Positions 24,207 to 38,265 of a stretch of DNA of 64,000 nt are shown in pieces. The stretch covers positions 20,852,902-20,916,901 of the forward strand of contig NC_044301.2 of the NCBI RefSeq assembly GCF_004027225.2, given 5' to 3'. This DNA is from Strigops habroptila (Eukaryota; Chordata; Aves; Psittaciformes; Psittacidae). The translations under genes were made by a program, and so were the position numbers. The notes beneath the pieces are model-generated. The model was given only the letters and a program-made list of their open reading frames with translations. It did not search any database and had not been told where the DNA came from. Positions within the stretch are counted from its first letter, which is position 1; each line of letters opens with the position of its first letter.

Positions 24207-24441
24207 AATTTTAGGTTAGATATAAGGAAGAAGTTCTTTACTGTGAGGGTGGTGAGGCACTGGAATGGGTTGCCCAAGGAAGTTATGAATGCTCCATCCC
24301 TGGCAGTGTTCAAGACCAGGTTGGACAGAGCCTTGGGTGACATGGTTTAGTGTGAGGTGTCCCTGCCCATGGCAGGGGGGTTGGAACTAGATGATCTTAA
24401 GGTCCTTTCCAACCCTAACCATTCTATGATTCTATGATTCT
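24207..24441 (+). mobile_element. CR1 3' end fragment
   Basis: It starts within the last codons of ORF2 ([13 protein letters not shown] reading) and ends in the ATTCTATGATTCT repeats. It abuts the gag of ERV-L copy E. Confidence 0.9.
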
Positions 24442-24487
24442 AATTACTCCAACCCTGTCCATGACTAAGATGCAGAATATGTGAGAA

Positions 24488-25411
24488 GATTTCAGCCGTC
24501 TTCCAGGGGAGCCCATTGTCACCTGGATGCTCCGATGCTGGGACAATGGGGCCAACAGTCACAAACTAGAAGGTAGGGAAACCAAGCAGCTGGGATCACT
24601 TGCTAGGGAAGGAGGAATTGAGAAAGTGATTGCAAAAAAGAAACGAGTCCTCAGCCTTTGGAGGTGGCTCTTGGCAGCTGTGAAGGAAATGTATCCCTAC
24701 AAGGATGATGTTATATGTCGCCCAGGCAAGTGGACCATGATAGAGAAAGGCCTCCAGTACCTGAGGGAATTAGCCATTCTAGAGATGCTCTATTGTAAGT
24801 CAGATGCCAGGAATGCACATGTAGATCCAGATGAAGCTGAAGGTACACAACACATGTGGTGGAAATTTACATGGAGTGCGCCACCATCATATGACAACTC
24901 ATTGGCATCGATGAGCTGGAGGGATGCAGCGGCACCAACAGTGGATGAAGTGAGTCATCACTGAGAGTTGGAAGACAATCTCACCCCTTCCATCATTTCA
25001 GCTGTGGCAAAACTCCTGTCCCAGGAGTTCAAGCAATTGAGAGACAATCTATCCAGCTCCCCACATGTACCAACCCGCATCTCAGCTATTACCAGGAGGC
25101 GCCCTATTACCCGAGAGAGAAGATATAGGAGATACATGCCATGGGCCACCCTGTGGTTTTACCTGCGGGATCACAGAGAAGACATGAGAAAGTGGGATGG
25201 AAAACCTACCTCAGTTCTGGAGGAACAGGTGCGTGAATTGAAAAGGAAAACAACGGTCAATGATGATCCTCCCAAGAAAGATGCTGCTCCAGTCTTCGGT
25301 GAGCAGCTTCCCAGATGGAGTGGAAGAGCTTTTACTTTTACAGATTTTACTCTGACTCCTATGAACAGGAATGCTAATCCCTTTGTACAAGAAGTAAGTG
25401 AAGAATCTTAG
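24488..25411 (+). pseudogene. gag of copy E
   Basis: Homologous to the A1 gag (LRCWDNGANSHKLEGRETKQ, DNLTPSIISAVAK). It has a TGA at about 24962 splitting the two halves, and it lacks the Thr/Pro-rich N-terminal part. It ends at TAG (25409-25411), and protease follows in the same frame after two further stops. Confidence 0.82.
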
Positions 25412-26735
25412 GATCTCTAGTAGGGGGGCCCTGCCTCCAGCCAGGTGGAGGAGAGGAAAAATGGGGTTTACTGGATTGTGTGGATCAGATGGCCTGGCAC
25501 ATCAGTCCCACAGGAGTATAAGGCTCTAGTAGGCACCAGTGCACAGTATACCCTGATGCCATCAAGCTATCAAGGGGTAGAACCCATTTGTATTTCTGGA
25601 GTGACAGGAGGATCCCAAGAGTTAACTGTACTGGAAGCTGAAATCAGCCTGACTGGGAAGGAGTGGCAAAAGCACCCCATTGTGACAGGTCCAGGGGCTC
25701 CATGCATCCTTGGCATAGACTATCTCAGGAGAGGGTACTTCAAAGACCCAAAAGGGTATAGATGGGCTTTTGGTATCGCTGCCTTGGAAACAGAGGAAAT
25801 TAAGCAGCTGTCCACCTTGCGCAGTCTCTCAGAGGATCCTTCTGTTGTGGGGTTGCTGAAGGTCGAAGAACAACAAGTGCTAATCGCGACCACAACAGTG
25901 CACCGGTGGCAATATCCCACGAACCGAGACTCCTTGATTCCCATCCATAAGCTGATCCGTAGACTGGAGAGCCAAGGAGTGATCAGCAGGACCCGCTCAC
26001 CCTTTAATAGCCCCATATGGCCAGTGCAAAAGTCTGATGGAGAGTGGAGACTAACAGTAGACTGTCGTGGCCTGAATGAAGTCACACCACCATTGAGTGC
26101 TGCTGTACCGGACATGCTAGAACTTCAGTATGAACTGGAGTCAAAGGCAGCCAAGGGGGATGCCACAACTGATATTGCCAATGCATTTTTTCTCAATTCC
26201 TTTGGCAGCAGAATGCAGGCCACAGTTCGCTTTGACTTGGAGGGACGTCCAGTACACTTGGAATCGCCTGCCCCAAGGGTGGAAACGCAGCCCTACCATC
26301 TGCCATGGATTGATCCAGACTGCACTGGAACAGGGGCAAGCTCCAGAACACCTGCAATACATTGATGACATCATCGTGTGGGGCGATACAGCGGAAGAAG
26401 TTTTTGAGAAAGAGAGGAAAGTAATCCAAATCCTGCTGAAGGCTGGTTTTGCCATAGAACGGAGTAAGGTCAAGGGACCTGCACAGGAGATTCAATTTTT
26501 GGGAATAAAATGGCAAGATGGACGTCACCAGATCCCCACAGATGTGATGAACAAGATAACAGCAATGTCTTCACCAACCAACAAGAAAGAAACACAAGCT
26601 TTCTTAGGTGTTGTGGGGTTCTGGAGAATGAACATCCTAAACTGCAGTTTGATTGTAAGCCCTCTCTATCACGTGACCTGGAAGAAGAATGATTTCAAAT
26701 GGGGCCCTGAGCAACAACAAGCCTTTGAACATATT
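25412..26735 (+). pseudogene. Protease-reverse transcriptase of copy E
   Basis: The protease region reads ALVGTSAQYTLMPS, where retroviral aspartic proteases have an Asp-Thr/Ser-Gly catalytic triplet; here the Asp and Gly positions are altered. A conserved GAPCILGIDYL follows. The reverse transcriptase fingers and palm start at about residue 160 (SPFNSPIWPVQKSDGEWRLT, VDCRGLNEV). A frameshift lies near 26190-26210. The active-site motif is YIDDI, in LQYIDDIIVWGD at about 26357. The frame ends in QQQAFEHI, where an LTR is inserted. The RT type resembles class III (ERV-L) elements. Confidence 0.88.
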
Positions 26736-28078
26736 TGTCGTGGTTTAAGCTGAGCCAGTAACTAAGAACCACGCAGCCACTACCTCACTCCCCCCCTTCT
26801 TCCCCTCCCGCTCCCAGAGGGATGGGGAGGAGAATCAAAAGAATCTAACTCCCACAGGTTGAGATAAGAACAGTCTCATAACTAAGGTATAATACAAAAC
26901 TACTACTGCTACCACCAATAATAATAATGATAAGGGAAATAACAAGGGGAGAGAATACAATTGCTCAACACCTGCTGACTGATACCCAGCCTGACCCGAG
27001 CAGCAATCTGGGCATTCCGGGTAACTCCCCCCAGTTTATATACTGGGCATGATGTGCTGTGGTATGGAATACCCCTTTGGCTAGTTTGGGTCAGGTGTCC
27101 TGTCTCTGCTTCCTCCTGGCTTCCCATGCCCCTCCTCACTGGAAGAACCTGATACTGTAATGGGTTCAAACTTAGACAGGAGAAGTTCAGGTTGGATGTA
27201 AAGAACAAGTTCTTTACTGTGAGGGTGGTGAGGCACTGGAACAGGTTGCCCAAAGAAGTGGTAAATGCTCCATCCCTGGCAGTGTTCAAGGCCAGGTTCG
27301 ATAGAGTCTTGGGTGACATGGTCTCGAGTGAGGCGTCCCTGCCCATGGCAGGGGGGTTGGAACTAGATGATCTTAAGGTCCTTTCCAACCCTAACCATTC
27401 TATGATTCTATGAGTGCAAAAAGGAATGATCCTTTTGCTGTTCTTAGTCATAACTCTGTCAGACCCTGGAGCATTGACCCAACTTGCAATGTTTATGTTG
27501 CAAAATCTTATTATTGCAGAGCAGGGCAAGGAACAACTACCTTCCTGCCCATCAGGGAGTGTTTGTACCAGTCTGCTAGTTCGTGGGAGAGAGCTGCCTT
27601 TTCCCTTGACTGTAACTGTGAGACTTGTTGTCTCATCGCACTCTTCATATGAAAAATCAAATGCTTGCCTGCAGTAAAAGCATCACCCTTTCTCCAGATC
27701 TCGTTAAAGGGCTTAAAAGTGCTTGCTCTCTTACTGAGCATTTGCAGTGGAAGGGGAGTGAAGCCCTGCTGAAGTAGAGCATTGTCCTGGGTTCAGCTGT
27801 AGCAGTTATTTTTCTCCCTCCTAGTAGCTGGTGCAGTGCTGTGTTTCGGCTTTAGTCTGGGAACAATGCTGATAACACACCAATGTTTTAGTTGTTGCTG
27901 AGTAATGCTTACCCTGATCAAGGAGTTTTCAGTCTCTCATACTCTGCCAGTGAGGAGGTGCACAAGAAGCCAGGAGGAAGCAGAGGCAGAACACCTGACC
28001 CAAACTAGCCAAAGGGATATTCCATACCACAGCACATCATGCCCAGTATATGAACTGGGGGGAGTCACCTGGAAGGCA
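26736..28078. mobile_element. Fold-back of two LTR pieces with CR1 between RT and RNase H
   Basis: Three parts lie between RT and RNase H. First is a minus-oriented partial A-family LTR (26736 to about 27145). Next is a CR1 3' end (about 27150-27414, plus) followed by 370 bp of unassigned sequence. Last is a plus-oriented partial A-family LTR (27783-28078) that stops abruptly where RNase H coding resumes. Neither LTR is complete, so this is not a simple insertion. Confidence 0.8.
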
Positions 28079-29932
28079 AGATGTGAAAAACATGCTTTAC
28101 ACTGCAGCCAGGGAGAATGGTCCTACCTGGAGCCTCTGGCAGAAAGCACAAGGGGAGACTCCAGGTCGACCGCTTGGCTTTTGGAGTCGGGGATACAGAG
28201 GATCCGAGGCCAGCTACACTCCAACTGAAAAAGAGATGCTGGTAGCCTATGAAGGGGTTCGAGCTGCTTTGGAAGTGACTGGCACTGAAGCACAGCTCCT
28301 CCTGGCACCCCGGTTGCCCATGATGGGCTGGATGTTCAAGGGCAGAGTCTCCTCTACACATCATGCAACCGATGCTACATGGAGTAAGCGGGCCACACTA
28401 ATTACACAACGAGCTCAAATAGGAAATCCCAGTCATCCAGGAATTCTAGAAGGCATCATGGACTGGCCAGAGTGCAAAGATTTTGGAATGTCACCAGAGG
28501 AGGAGGTGATGCATGCTGAAGAAGCTCCACTGTATAATAAACTATCAGAAAGCGAGAAGCAATATGCTTTGTTTACTGATGGGTCCTGCCGTATTGTGGG
28601 AAAGCATCGGAGATGGAAGGCAGCTGTGTGGAGTCGCCTACGAGAAGTTGCAGGAACTGCTGAAGGAGAGGGTGAATGGAGTCAGTTTGCAGAGGTGAAA
28701 GCCATCCAGCTGGCCCTGGACACTGCTGAACAAGAAAAATGGCCAGTACTTTACACTGACTCATGGATGGTGGCAAATGCCCTGTGGGGGTGGTTGCAGC
28801 AATGAAAGCAGAGCAACTGGCAACGCAGAGGTAAACCCATCTGGGCTGCTGCATTGTGGCAAGATATCGCTGCCCGGGTACAGAACCTGGTGGTGAAGGT
28901 ACGCCACGTAGATGCTCATGTACCCAAGAGTCGGGCCACTGAGGAACACCAGAACAACCAACAGGTGGATCAAGCTGCTAAGATTGAAGTGTCTCAAATA
29001 GATTTAGATTGGCAACATAAGGGTGAATTATTTTTAGCCTGGTGGGCCCATGACACCTCAGGCCATCAAGGCAGAGATGCAACATATAGATGGGCTCGTG
29101 ATCGAGGGGTGGACTTAACAATGGACGCTATTGCCCAGGTTATTCACGAACGTGAAACATGCTGCAATTAAGCAAGCCAAGTGGTTAAAGCCTCTCTGGT
29201 ATGGAGGACAACGGCTGAAGTACAAACATGGGCAGACCTGGCAGATTGACTATGTCACACTCCCACCGACCCGCCAAGGCAAGTGCCATGTGCTTACCAT
29301 GGTGAAAGCAACCACCGGATGGCTGGAAACATACACTGTGCCCTATGCCACTGCCTGGAACACTGTCCTGGGCCTTGAGATACAAGAGTTGTGGCGACAT
29401 GGCACCCCAGAGAGAATTGAGTCAGACAATGGGACTCATTTCCGGAACAACCTTATAGACACTTGGGCCAAAGAGCACAGCATCGAGTGGGTATATCACA
29501 TCCCCTGTCATGCACCAGCCTCTGGGAAAATTGAATGGTACAATGGGCTGTTAAAAACTACACTGAGAGCAATGGGTGGTGGGACTTTCAAACACTGGGA
29601 TACACATTTACCAAAAGCCACCTGGTTGGTTAACACTAGGGGTCTGCCAATAGGCCTGGCCCAGCCCAATCAGAACTTTTACACACTATAGAGGGGGATA
29701 AAGTTCCCGTGGTGCACATAAAGAATTTGTTGGGGAAGACAGTCTGGGTTATTCCTGCTTCAGGTAAAGGCCAACTCATTCATGGGATTGCTTTCGTTCA
29801 AGGACCTGGATATACTTGGTGGGTAATGTGGGAAGATGGGCAAGTCCGGTGTGTACCTCAAGGGGATTTAGTTTTGGGGGAAAACAGCCAACGAACTCAA
29901 TTATATGCTGTTGCCTGCTTTATAACACTTCT
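28079..29932 (+). pseudogene. RNase H-integrase of copy E
   Basis: It begins with the RNase H-proximal connection (NMLYTAARENGPTWSLWQKA, then GFWSRGYRGSEASYTPTEKE) and the RNase H motif ALFTDGSC at about 28570. A TGA at 28803 interrupts it. Integrase follows with the same frameshift after CETC as in C1 (about 29163). The core start WQIDYVTLPPTRQGK, the DNGTHFRNNLIDTWAKEH region and the PASGKIEWYNG Glu motif are present. A frameshift follows near 29650-29690. The C-terminal domain (TWWVMWEDGQVRCVPQGD) ends near 29932. It is 3' of the nested LTR pieces. Confidence 0.88.
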
Positions 29933-31012
29933 ATAGCCCATCAGCTAAATGCTCATCTCTGCCACTCTGGGCTTTGAAAAGGAGATATGTGCTGTCATGA
30001 TCGTCAGCAGAGAATAAAGTTGTGGGAAAAGCCAGCAGCAGCAGCGGGAGTCTCCCAGTACTATCCTCAGGTCACCATCAACTGAACCTGACTTCCCTCC
30101 AATCATCACCCCAACAAAGAATGAACATTGATGAGATCAGATGAGTTCAGTGGTGTCATCAGCAGACAAGAATCCAACACTACACACTGCCTTTCCTGCC
30201 CCACAAGGCTGTTACGACAGACGAAGCCTGACATCACGGCCTGAAGGAACTCAGCAAACTTTATAGGGATGGTCCACGGACTAAGGAATGATATCTCTCT
30301 CTTTGTGTGTGTACATATATATATCAAGAGATAAAAAGCGATGGTATATCGAAAAATGTGGGACCTGAGCATGATGTGAATGGTATAGAATAAGGGGTGG
30401 ATACTATCCTGGGTTCAGCTCTAACAGTTATTTTTCTCCTTCCTAGTAGCTGGTCCAGTGCTGTGTTTCGGCTTTAGTCTGGGAACAATGCTGGTAACAC
30501 ACCGATGTTTTAGTTGTTGCTAAGTAATGTTTACTCCGATCAAGGACTTTTCAGTCTCTTGTGCTCTGCCAGCGAGGAGGGGCATGGGAAGCCAGGAAGA
30601 AGCAGAGACAGGACACCTGACCCAAACTAGCCAAAGGGGTATTCCATACCACAGCATGTCATGCCCAGTATAGAAACTGGGGGAGTCACCCACAAGACCC
30701 AGATCGCTGCTCTGGTCTGGCTGGGTATCAGTGAGCAGGTGATGAGCAATTGTATGGTGCATCACCTGTGTTCACTGTTGTTTTTTCCCTTCCCTTCCCT
30801 TCCCTTTTTAGTTTTATATTTTCTCCCCTTGTTATTTCCCTTATCCTTATTATTATTGCTGGCAGTAGTAGTGGTTTTTTATTATACCTTAGTTACTGGA
30901 CTGTTCTTATCTCAACGCGTGGGATTTACATTCTTTCGATTCTCCTCCCCATCCCTCCAGGAGCAGGGGTGGGGTGGGTGGGGGAGAAGGGGGTGGAGTC
31001 AGCAAGCAGCTG
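29933..31012 (+). repeat. 3' non-coding region and 3' LTR of E
   Basis: After integrase come about 470 bp with no frame, a short TG/TA repeat (30303-30323), the purine tract AATAAGGGGTGGA and the LTR starting TATCCTGGG at 30405 (TG changed to TA). The LTR loses similarity near 31012, before its expected CA end. It is the longer LTR subtype with a CCCTTCCCTTCCC run. Confidence 0.78.
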
Positions 31013-31446
31013 CATGGTGCTGGCCTTGAACAACTCTTCCCTATTCTTTCCTCCTCTTGCTCATTATAGCTTATTCCGAATTAAAAGCTTTGAGTATTTT
31101 TTAATTTTTAAGCCAAGTTTCAGGTAATGGAAAAGGGCTGTAAGTTTAATAAAAGTACTCCTTTCACTGAGATTTTTATGCTAGCATCAAAGCTGCTCTT
31201 TTCTGTATGTGGCTCGAAGCTGGAGTGAGCACAGTGCAGGCTGTCCTCTGATCTATAGCTGCAAGAGAAGCAGGCCAAAACTAGGTGTTTATTTTTTACA
31301 GACTGAAGAGCCACCACAGGCCTTCCTCGAAGCATTTGAATGGGGATGAAGGCTTGCCGCACCACCAGCATTCTCCACAGACCAGGGTGTAACATCAGTT
31401 GTTGAGTCACGATGTCTATCACACTCTGCACTTGAATAATTGATTA

Positions 31447-33494
<2,048 letters not shown>

Positions 33495-34319
33495 AACTTG
33501 TCCATGTGGAGTTCCTCCTGAGTGCTGTCCTGGGTTCAGCTACAGCAGTCATTTTTTCTCCTTCTTAGTAGCTGGTGCAGTGCTGTGTTTTTGACTTTCA
33601 GCCTGGGAACAACGCTGATAACACCGATAACTAAAAATAGTTGTTGCTAAGTAATGTTTACTCTGACCAAGGACTTTCTCAGTCTCATGCTCTGCCAGGG
33701 AGGAGGGGAAGCCAGGAGGAAGCAGAGACAGGACACCTGACCCAAACTAGCCAAAGGGGTATTCCATACCACAGCACATCATGCCCAGTATAGAAACTGG
33801 GGGGAGTTACCTGGAAGGCCCAGATCACTGCTCAGGTCAGGCTGAGTATCGGTCGGTGGGTGGTGAGCAATTGTATCCTCTCCCCTTGTTATTTCCCTTA
33901 TCATTATTATTATTGGTGGTAGCAGTAGTGGTTTTGTATTACACCTTAGTTACCAGACTGTTCTTATCTCAACCTGTGGGAGTTAGATTCTTTTGATTCT
34001 CCTCCCCATCCCTCTGGGAGCGAGGGGAGGAAGAAGAGGGGGAGTGAGTGAGCGGCTGAGTGGTTCCGAGTTACCAGCTGGGCTTAAACCATGCAGCGCA
34101 GATAAACCTCCACAATATCGCTCTCTGGCACCACTTCAGTTCTCTGGACCTCACCATTTGCCAGCATCTCATTCACAAAGTAGTTCCAAGAAACATTGGT
34201 CCCTTCTCTGTTCTCACTGACCGTGAATCGAAACATCAGCACTATGAGAGTTATGATGAGGAGTGCCCATAAACGTTCAATATGCATCTGATTTTCCTTC
34301 TTCCTGTGTTTCTCATCCT
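33495..34319 (-). pseudogene. SPG7: SPG7 exon 4 split by a solo LTR
   Basis: On the minus strand the exon starts at 34319 in the phase expected for human exon 4. It encodes [20 protein letters not shown], a first transmembrane segment ([11 protein letters not shown]), [20 protein letters not shown] and [13 protein letters not shown]. An LTR interrupts it at 34095. The last 27 nt lie beyond the LTR and end at the donor gtgagt (33494). The predicted spliced length is 251 bp, 9 bp longer than the 242 bp I recall for human. It covers the N-terminal matrix-to-membrane part of paraplegin. Confidence 0.88.
33526..34095 (+). repeat. Solo LTR inside SPG7 exon 4
   Basis: An A-family LTR, 570 bp, plus orientation (TGTCCTGGG to ACCATGCA). 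It is flanked by GTGC (33522-33525) and GCGC (34096-34099), a likely 4-bp target duplication with one CpG-type transition. Confidence 0.87.
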
Positions 34320-35318
34320 CTTTAGGGGAGGGGAAAAAAAAAAAAACAAACATACCGGGGGGGGGGGGGGGGAGATAGAGAAGAAAAGGATGAGAGCATG
34401 TAATTGCAGAGCTTTCTGACACAAAGAAGGGACAATTAAATAACAAAGATTGACGCAACAGTACTTTGTACTTTTTGGGGGTTTCTTATTGCATGTTTGG
34501 TTTCTCCTGAAGGACTAGACTTGAAGCAGTACCTAACTTGCACTGCACAGGCAATTTTCTGGCTTGGCTCACAAAGGAGGTTCTGTGACTTGCCCAAGGT
34601 TATGTGAGTCAGTTTTTTGGATTGTGTGACATTCCCAGACCTTTCTGGCATCTAGACCACCAGACCACAGAGCCTCAGCTATACACATGAAACAGCACCA
34701 AGTCAAAAGCCTGGTTATGAAAGCAGAAGCACTCAGATGTGAACTTAACAGTTGCCTGGAAGGGGGCAAATTCTGCATCCTGCTAGCCAACAAAAAAACT
34801 GCTTGCATCACATTGCTGCACCTATATTTAGCCATTCCCCAATGCCCCAACAGCCTTGCAGAGAGGCGCTGTGTACACCAATTACAGAGAAGATGATGGA
34901 TCACCTCACCTCTTGCACTTTAACTGTTGCTTCAGTAAGAGGAGGAACTGAAGCTTCAGTGAGCCAAAGAAAGCCCCTCACGCCCAGAAGTTACTCTGTA
35001 CAAAGACAGACAGCAATCTCAGGCATGTTTTGAAGAGCTCTGATCAGCGTTTCCTGTTTTAAGGCAATCTAATCCGGGTCCAGCAGACTTCAGATGGTCA
35101 CAGTCCACTAGTCCCATTACAATCCCACCAAGTGTCATTCTATTTCAAAATGAGACACTATCCCCCTTGCCTGGCTTAACACGGATATAAGCCAAATAAA
35201 GCCATTGGACCCTTGTTGCTAAAAATCAAACTCAAGAACTACTACAGCCCACTTCTATATAACATGCTCCTATGCTGCCTAGTCCTCAGGCCGTTGCTAA
35301 CAGATCCACTGGGAAATA
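34320..35318. other. No exon found; expected place of exon 3
   Basis: The region upstream of exon 4 on the minus strand has an A-run (34337-34346) and a G-run (34358-34372) near the acceptor. No SPG7 exon 3 or other gene was recognised. Confidence 0.45.
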
Positions 35319-35771
35319 TTAGAATCATAGAATAGTAAGGGTTGGAAAGGACCTTAAGATCATCTAGTTCCAACCCCCCTGCCATGGGCAGGGACACCTC
35401 GCACTAAACCATGTGGCCCAAGGCTCTGTCCAACCTGGCCTTGAACACCGCCAGGGATGGAGCATCCACAACCTCCCTGGGCAACCCATTCCAGTGCTTC
35501 ACCACCCTCACAGTAAAGAACTTCTTCCTTATACCTAACCTAAACTTCCCCTGTTTAAGCTTGAAGCCATTACCCCTTGTCCTACCACTACAGTCCCTAA
35601 GGAAGAGTCCCTCCCCAGCATCCTTATAGACCCCCTTCAGATACTGGAAGGCTGCTATGGGGTCTCCACGCAGCCTTCTCTTCTCCAGGCTGAACAGCCC
35701 CAACTCTCTCAGCCTGTCTTCATACGGGAGGTGCTCCAGCCCCCTTATCGTCCTCGTGGCCCTCTCTGGAC
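35319..35771 (-). mobile_element. CR1 3' part, cut by the gap
   Basis: The minus-strand CR1 has its 3' end at about 35319 and ORF2 C-terminal frame at 35703-35404 ([20 protein letters not shown]). It continues into the N gap, so the contig ends inside a high-copy repeat. Confidence 0.92.
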
Positions 35772-35871
35772 NNNNNNNNNNNNNNNNNNNNNNNNNNNNN
35801 NNNNNNNNNNNNNNNNNNNNNNNNNNNNNNNNNNNNNNNNNNNNNNNNNNNNNNNNNNNNNNNNNNNNNNN
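35772..35871. other. Assembly gap, exactly 100 N
   Basis: A round 100-N block usually marks a scaffold join of unknown size. The right palindrome arm begins at the next base. Confidence 0.98.
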
Positions 35872-35982
35872 TTACCTCAAGTCCTCAGACAAGACCTCTC
35901 TCCCCTGATCTTGCTGTATGCAAGATTCTGACCCGAGGCTTCCCTCACAAAAGTGGCTCTCTTTTAATGATACTGTTCACAG

Positions 35983-36041
35983 ATGATGTCCAGAAGGCTT
36001 TTGAACAAATGGCTAGAGAATTACACAGTGTAATAATGCAG
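35983..36041 (+). other. Unassigned exon-like segment, right arm
   Basis: Mirror of 22373-22431: acceptor ctgttcacag, donor gtgaga, 19 complete codons. Not assigned. Confidence 0.35.
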
Positions 36042-37073
36042 GTGAGATACCCGGCAAAGTAGTGCGCTGTGTCAGTGGGGAGCAGAGCACTTGCCAGCTC
36101 AAGTAGACCCTTTTTTTCCTTTCTTTTTTCAAGTGGCTTCATTTGTAAACACTGTAGATACAAAGCTCTCTTTAGGCTAAATTTTCAGAGCTGTTTTTCG
36201 TTTGTTGATGTGACCCAGGTGATGTTTTTTAGCCAAAGGAACAGTCTACATCTTTGCTTGTGAAAGCCAAATCCTGTGACATGCCAGGCGATGTTGCATC
36301 GGGAACAGTAATATGAATCAGAGGCTGCAGTAATAGATTTCTTGGAGCAGTGTTTTGCACCGCTGGGATACAGGCTTGAGAGCAAGTGGGGCAGAAGCTG
36401 ATGTGAGGAGGATGCTCTCAGTGGTTCTGGGGGTGGTTGGTTTTGGTTTTTTCATTTGATCTAGTAGTCAGACCTATTTTAAGAGAGTCTTCCCAGCTGC
36501 AAAGCAGATAATGTACTGTACCATCTAATCCTGCCGTGTGAATGAAGCTTGCTATCCCCAAGTGCCTGCTCTGCTTATTTATCACACTCCAAAGTGAAGT
36601 GTAATACATGCTTGCAGGATGGCTGGCTTTATCCTCTCCAGGAGCTTATTTAGACAGCATCCTGCAGGGAGGAAGAACTGAGGTTTGCTGTAGCACAAGC
36701 TGACAGAACCAGTCCTCTGACTTATCTGTAACTTTAATCTCTCTGCTGAGCTCTCCTATGCTGACACATTTGGCAGCTCTTGTGGTGGAGCTGGAAAGAG
36801 CTGAAACCCGCCCAGCTTACGTGCATAAAGCTGCCTCTCTGCAGCGTGTGACTTGGCAGCCAAGAAAGTACATGGGACTAACGTGTCCTTTCCCTGGGAA
36901 GGCTGCCGTGTGCCAGGGCTGTTGAATCTGCTGTAAGCAGATGACTCATACCCAGGGGCCTGTGGGCACCTGGTGGAATGTCATAAATAAGCAGCGTGGT
37001 TCAGTGATTCAACACGATCTTTGGCTCCCCACCCAAGCAGCACAACCGCCTGCCCCTTTCTGCCCTCTTCCAG

Positions 37074-37153
37074 ATGCTAGTGCTCTCTGGCTTCCCCAGG
37101 AAGCCCTGTCTGTCTTTGATGCCTCCGTACTGCAGGCTGCTCTCGCACAGCTG
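37074..37153 (+). other. Unassigned exon-like segment, right arm
   Basis: Mirror of 21259-21338, with the same splice signals and open frame. Not assigned. Confidence 0.3.
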
Positions 37154-37959
37154 GTAAATCCTGGTGCTTCCTTCATCTTTAAGACCTGGAGACAAAACCT
37201 TCTTTGACTGTGGCTTGAGCTGGTGTATGCTAATCATCACTGCAGAGCTATTTGGTTGCATTTTGTGTCTGTCTACATGTCCGTGGTTTAAGTTCTGCAG
37301 GGTTGGTCTTTGCAGTGGTCTGCAGTATGCCTAGGTGCCTTCTGAGTGATAAAAGATGAGTGAGAAGGCAAAGATGAAATCATGCTGTAACATGCCCCTT
37401 GCTGGGTGGCAGGGTTGCGTCTTCTCTTTTTGCATTAACCTGAGCTGGTCAGAAGAAAGCCTGTCTGTGACTGAAGGCTAAAAGTAAATGAAAGCTGAAA
37501 GGGCTTTCCACAGAAATATTTTGGGGGAAAGGCTGTTTTAGCTAGCAAACATTGTTTTTACAACCTGGAGCTAAAAGAGCAGGAATTGACATAAGCCTGG
37601 GGTGAGAGGCATCTCCTAACTCATCAGAATAGAGAAATTCTGTTCTGGTTTCTAGTTGGAGCAATTGCCAAATGTGGCAAAAGGAAGGGGAATAAAAAGT
37701 TTTAAGCCAAGATTTATGAAGTAAATGAAAAGGGAATTTCAGAGTATCTGTGATGACCAGAGACTGGCCTGGGTGACTTGGGAGGTTCCTTCCTGTCTTG
37801 TGCTCCTAGCTGGAGAGGAGGACACTTTCTCAGCCTCAGCTGTCCCAAAGGATGCTGTAAACACCCTCTGGCTTTGTGATAAAGCTTCATAAAACATTCC
37901 CTGCATCCTGCCCTGCCCCATCCCTTTGTATGCCTGCAACGCAGCATCTGCCATGGTGA

Positions 37960-38265
<306 letters not shown>

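Larger units (their letters stand above)
24442..31012 (+). mobile_element. ERV-L-like copy E, most complete copy
   Basis: In order: gag (5' part missing), protease, reverse transcriptase, a nested insertion (26736-28078), RNase H, integrase, the 3' non-coding region and a 3' LTR from 30405. It lies on the strand opposite to the SPG7 pieces, in the interval between exon 5 and exon 10. There is no env. The 5' LTR and leader are missing because the CR1 abuts gag. Confidence 0.9.

Noticed and set aside
31120-31431. SPG7 exon 6 downstream of exon 5
   Set aside because: The 103-codon minus frame has no resemblance to the second transmembrane region or the AAA+ start of paraplegin.
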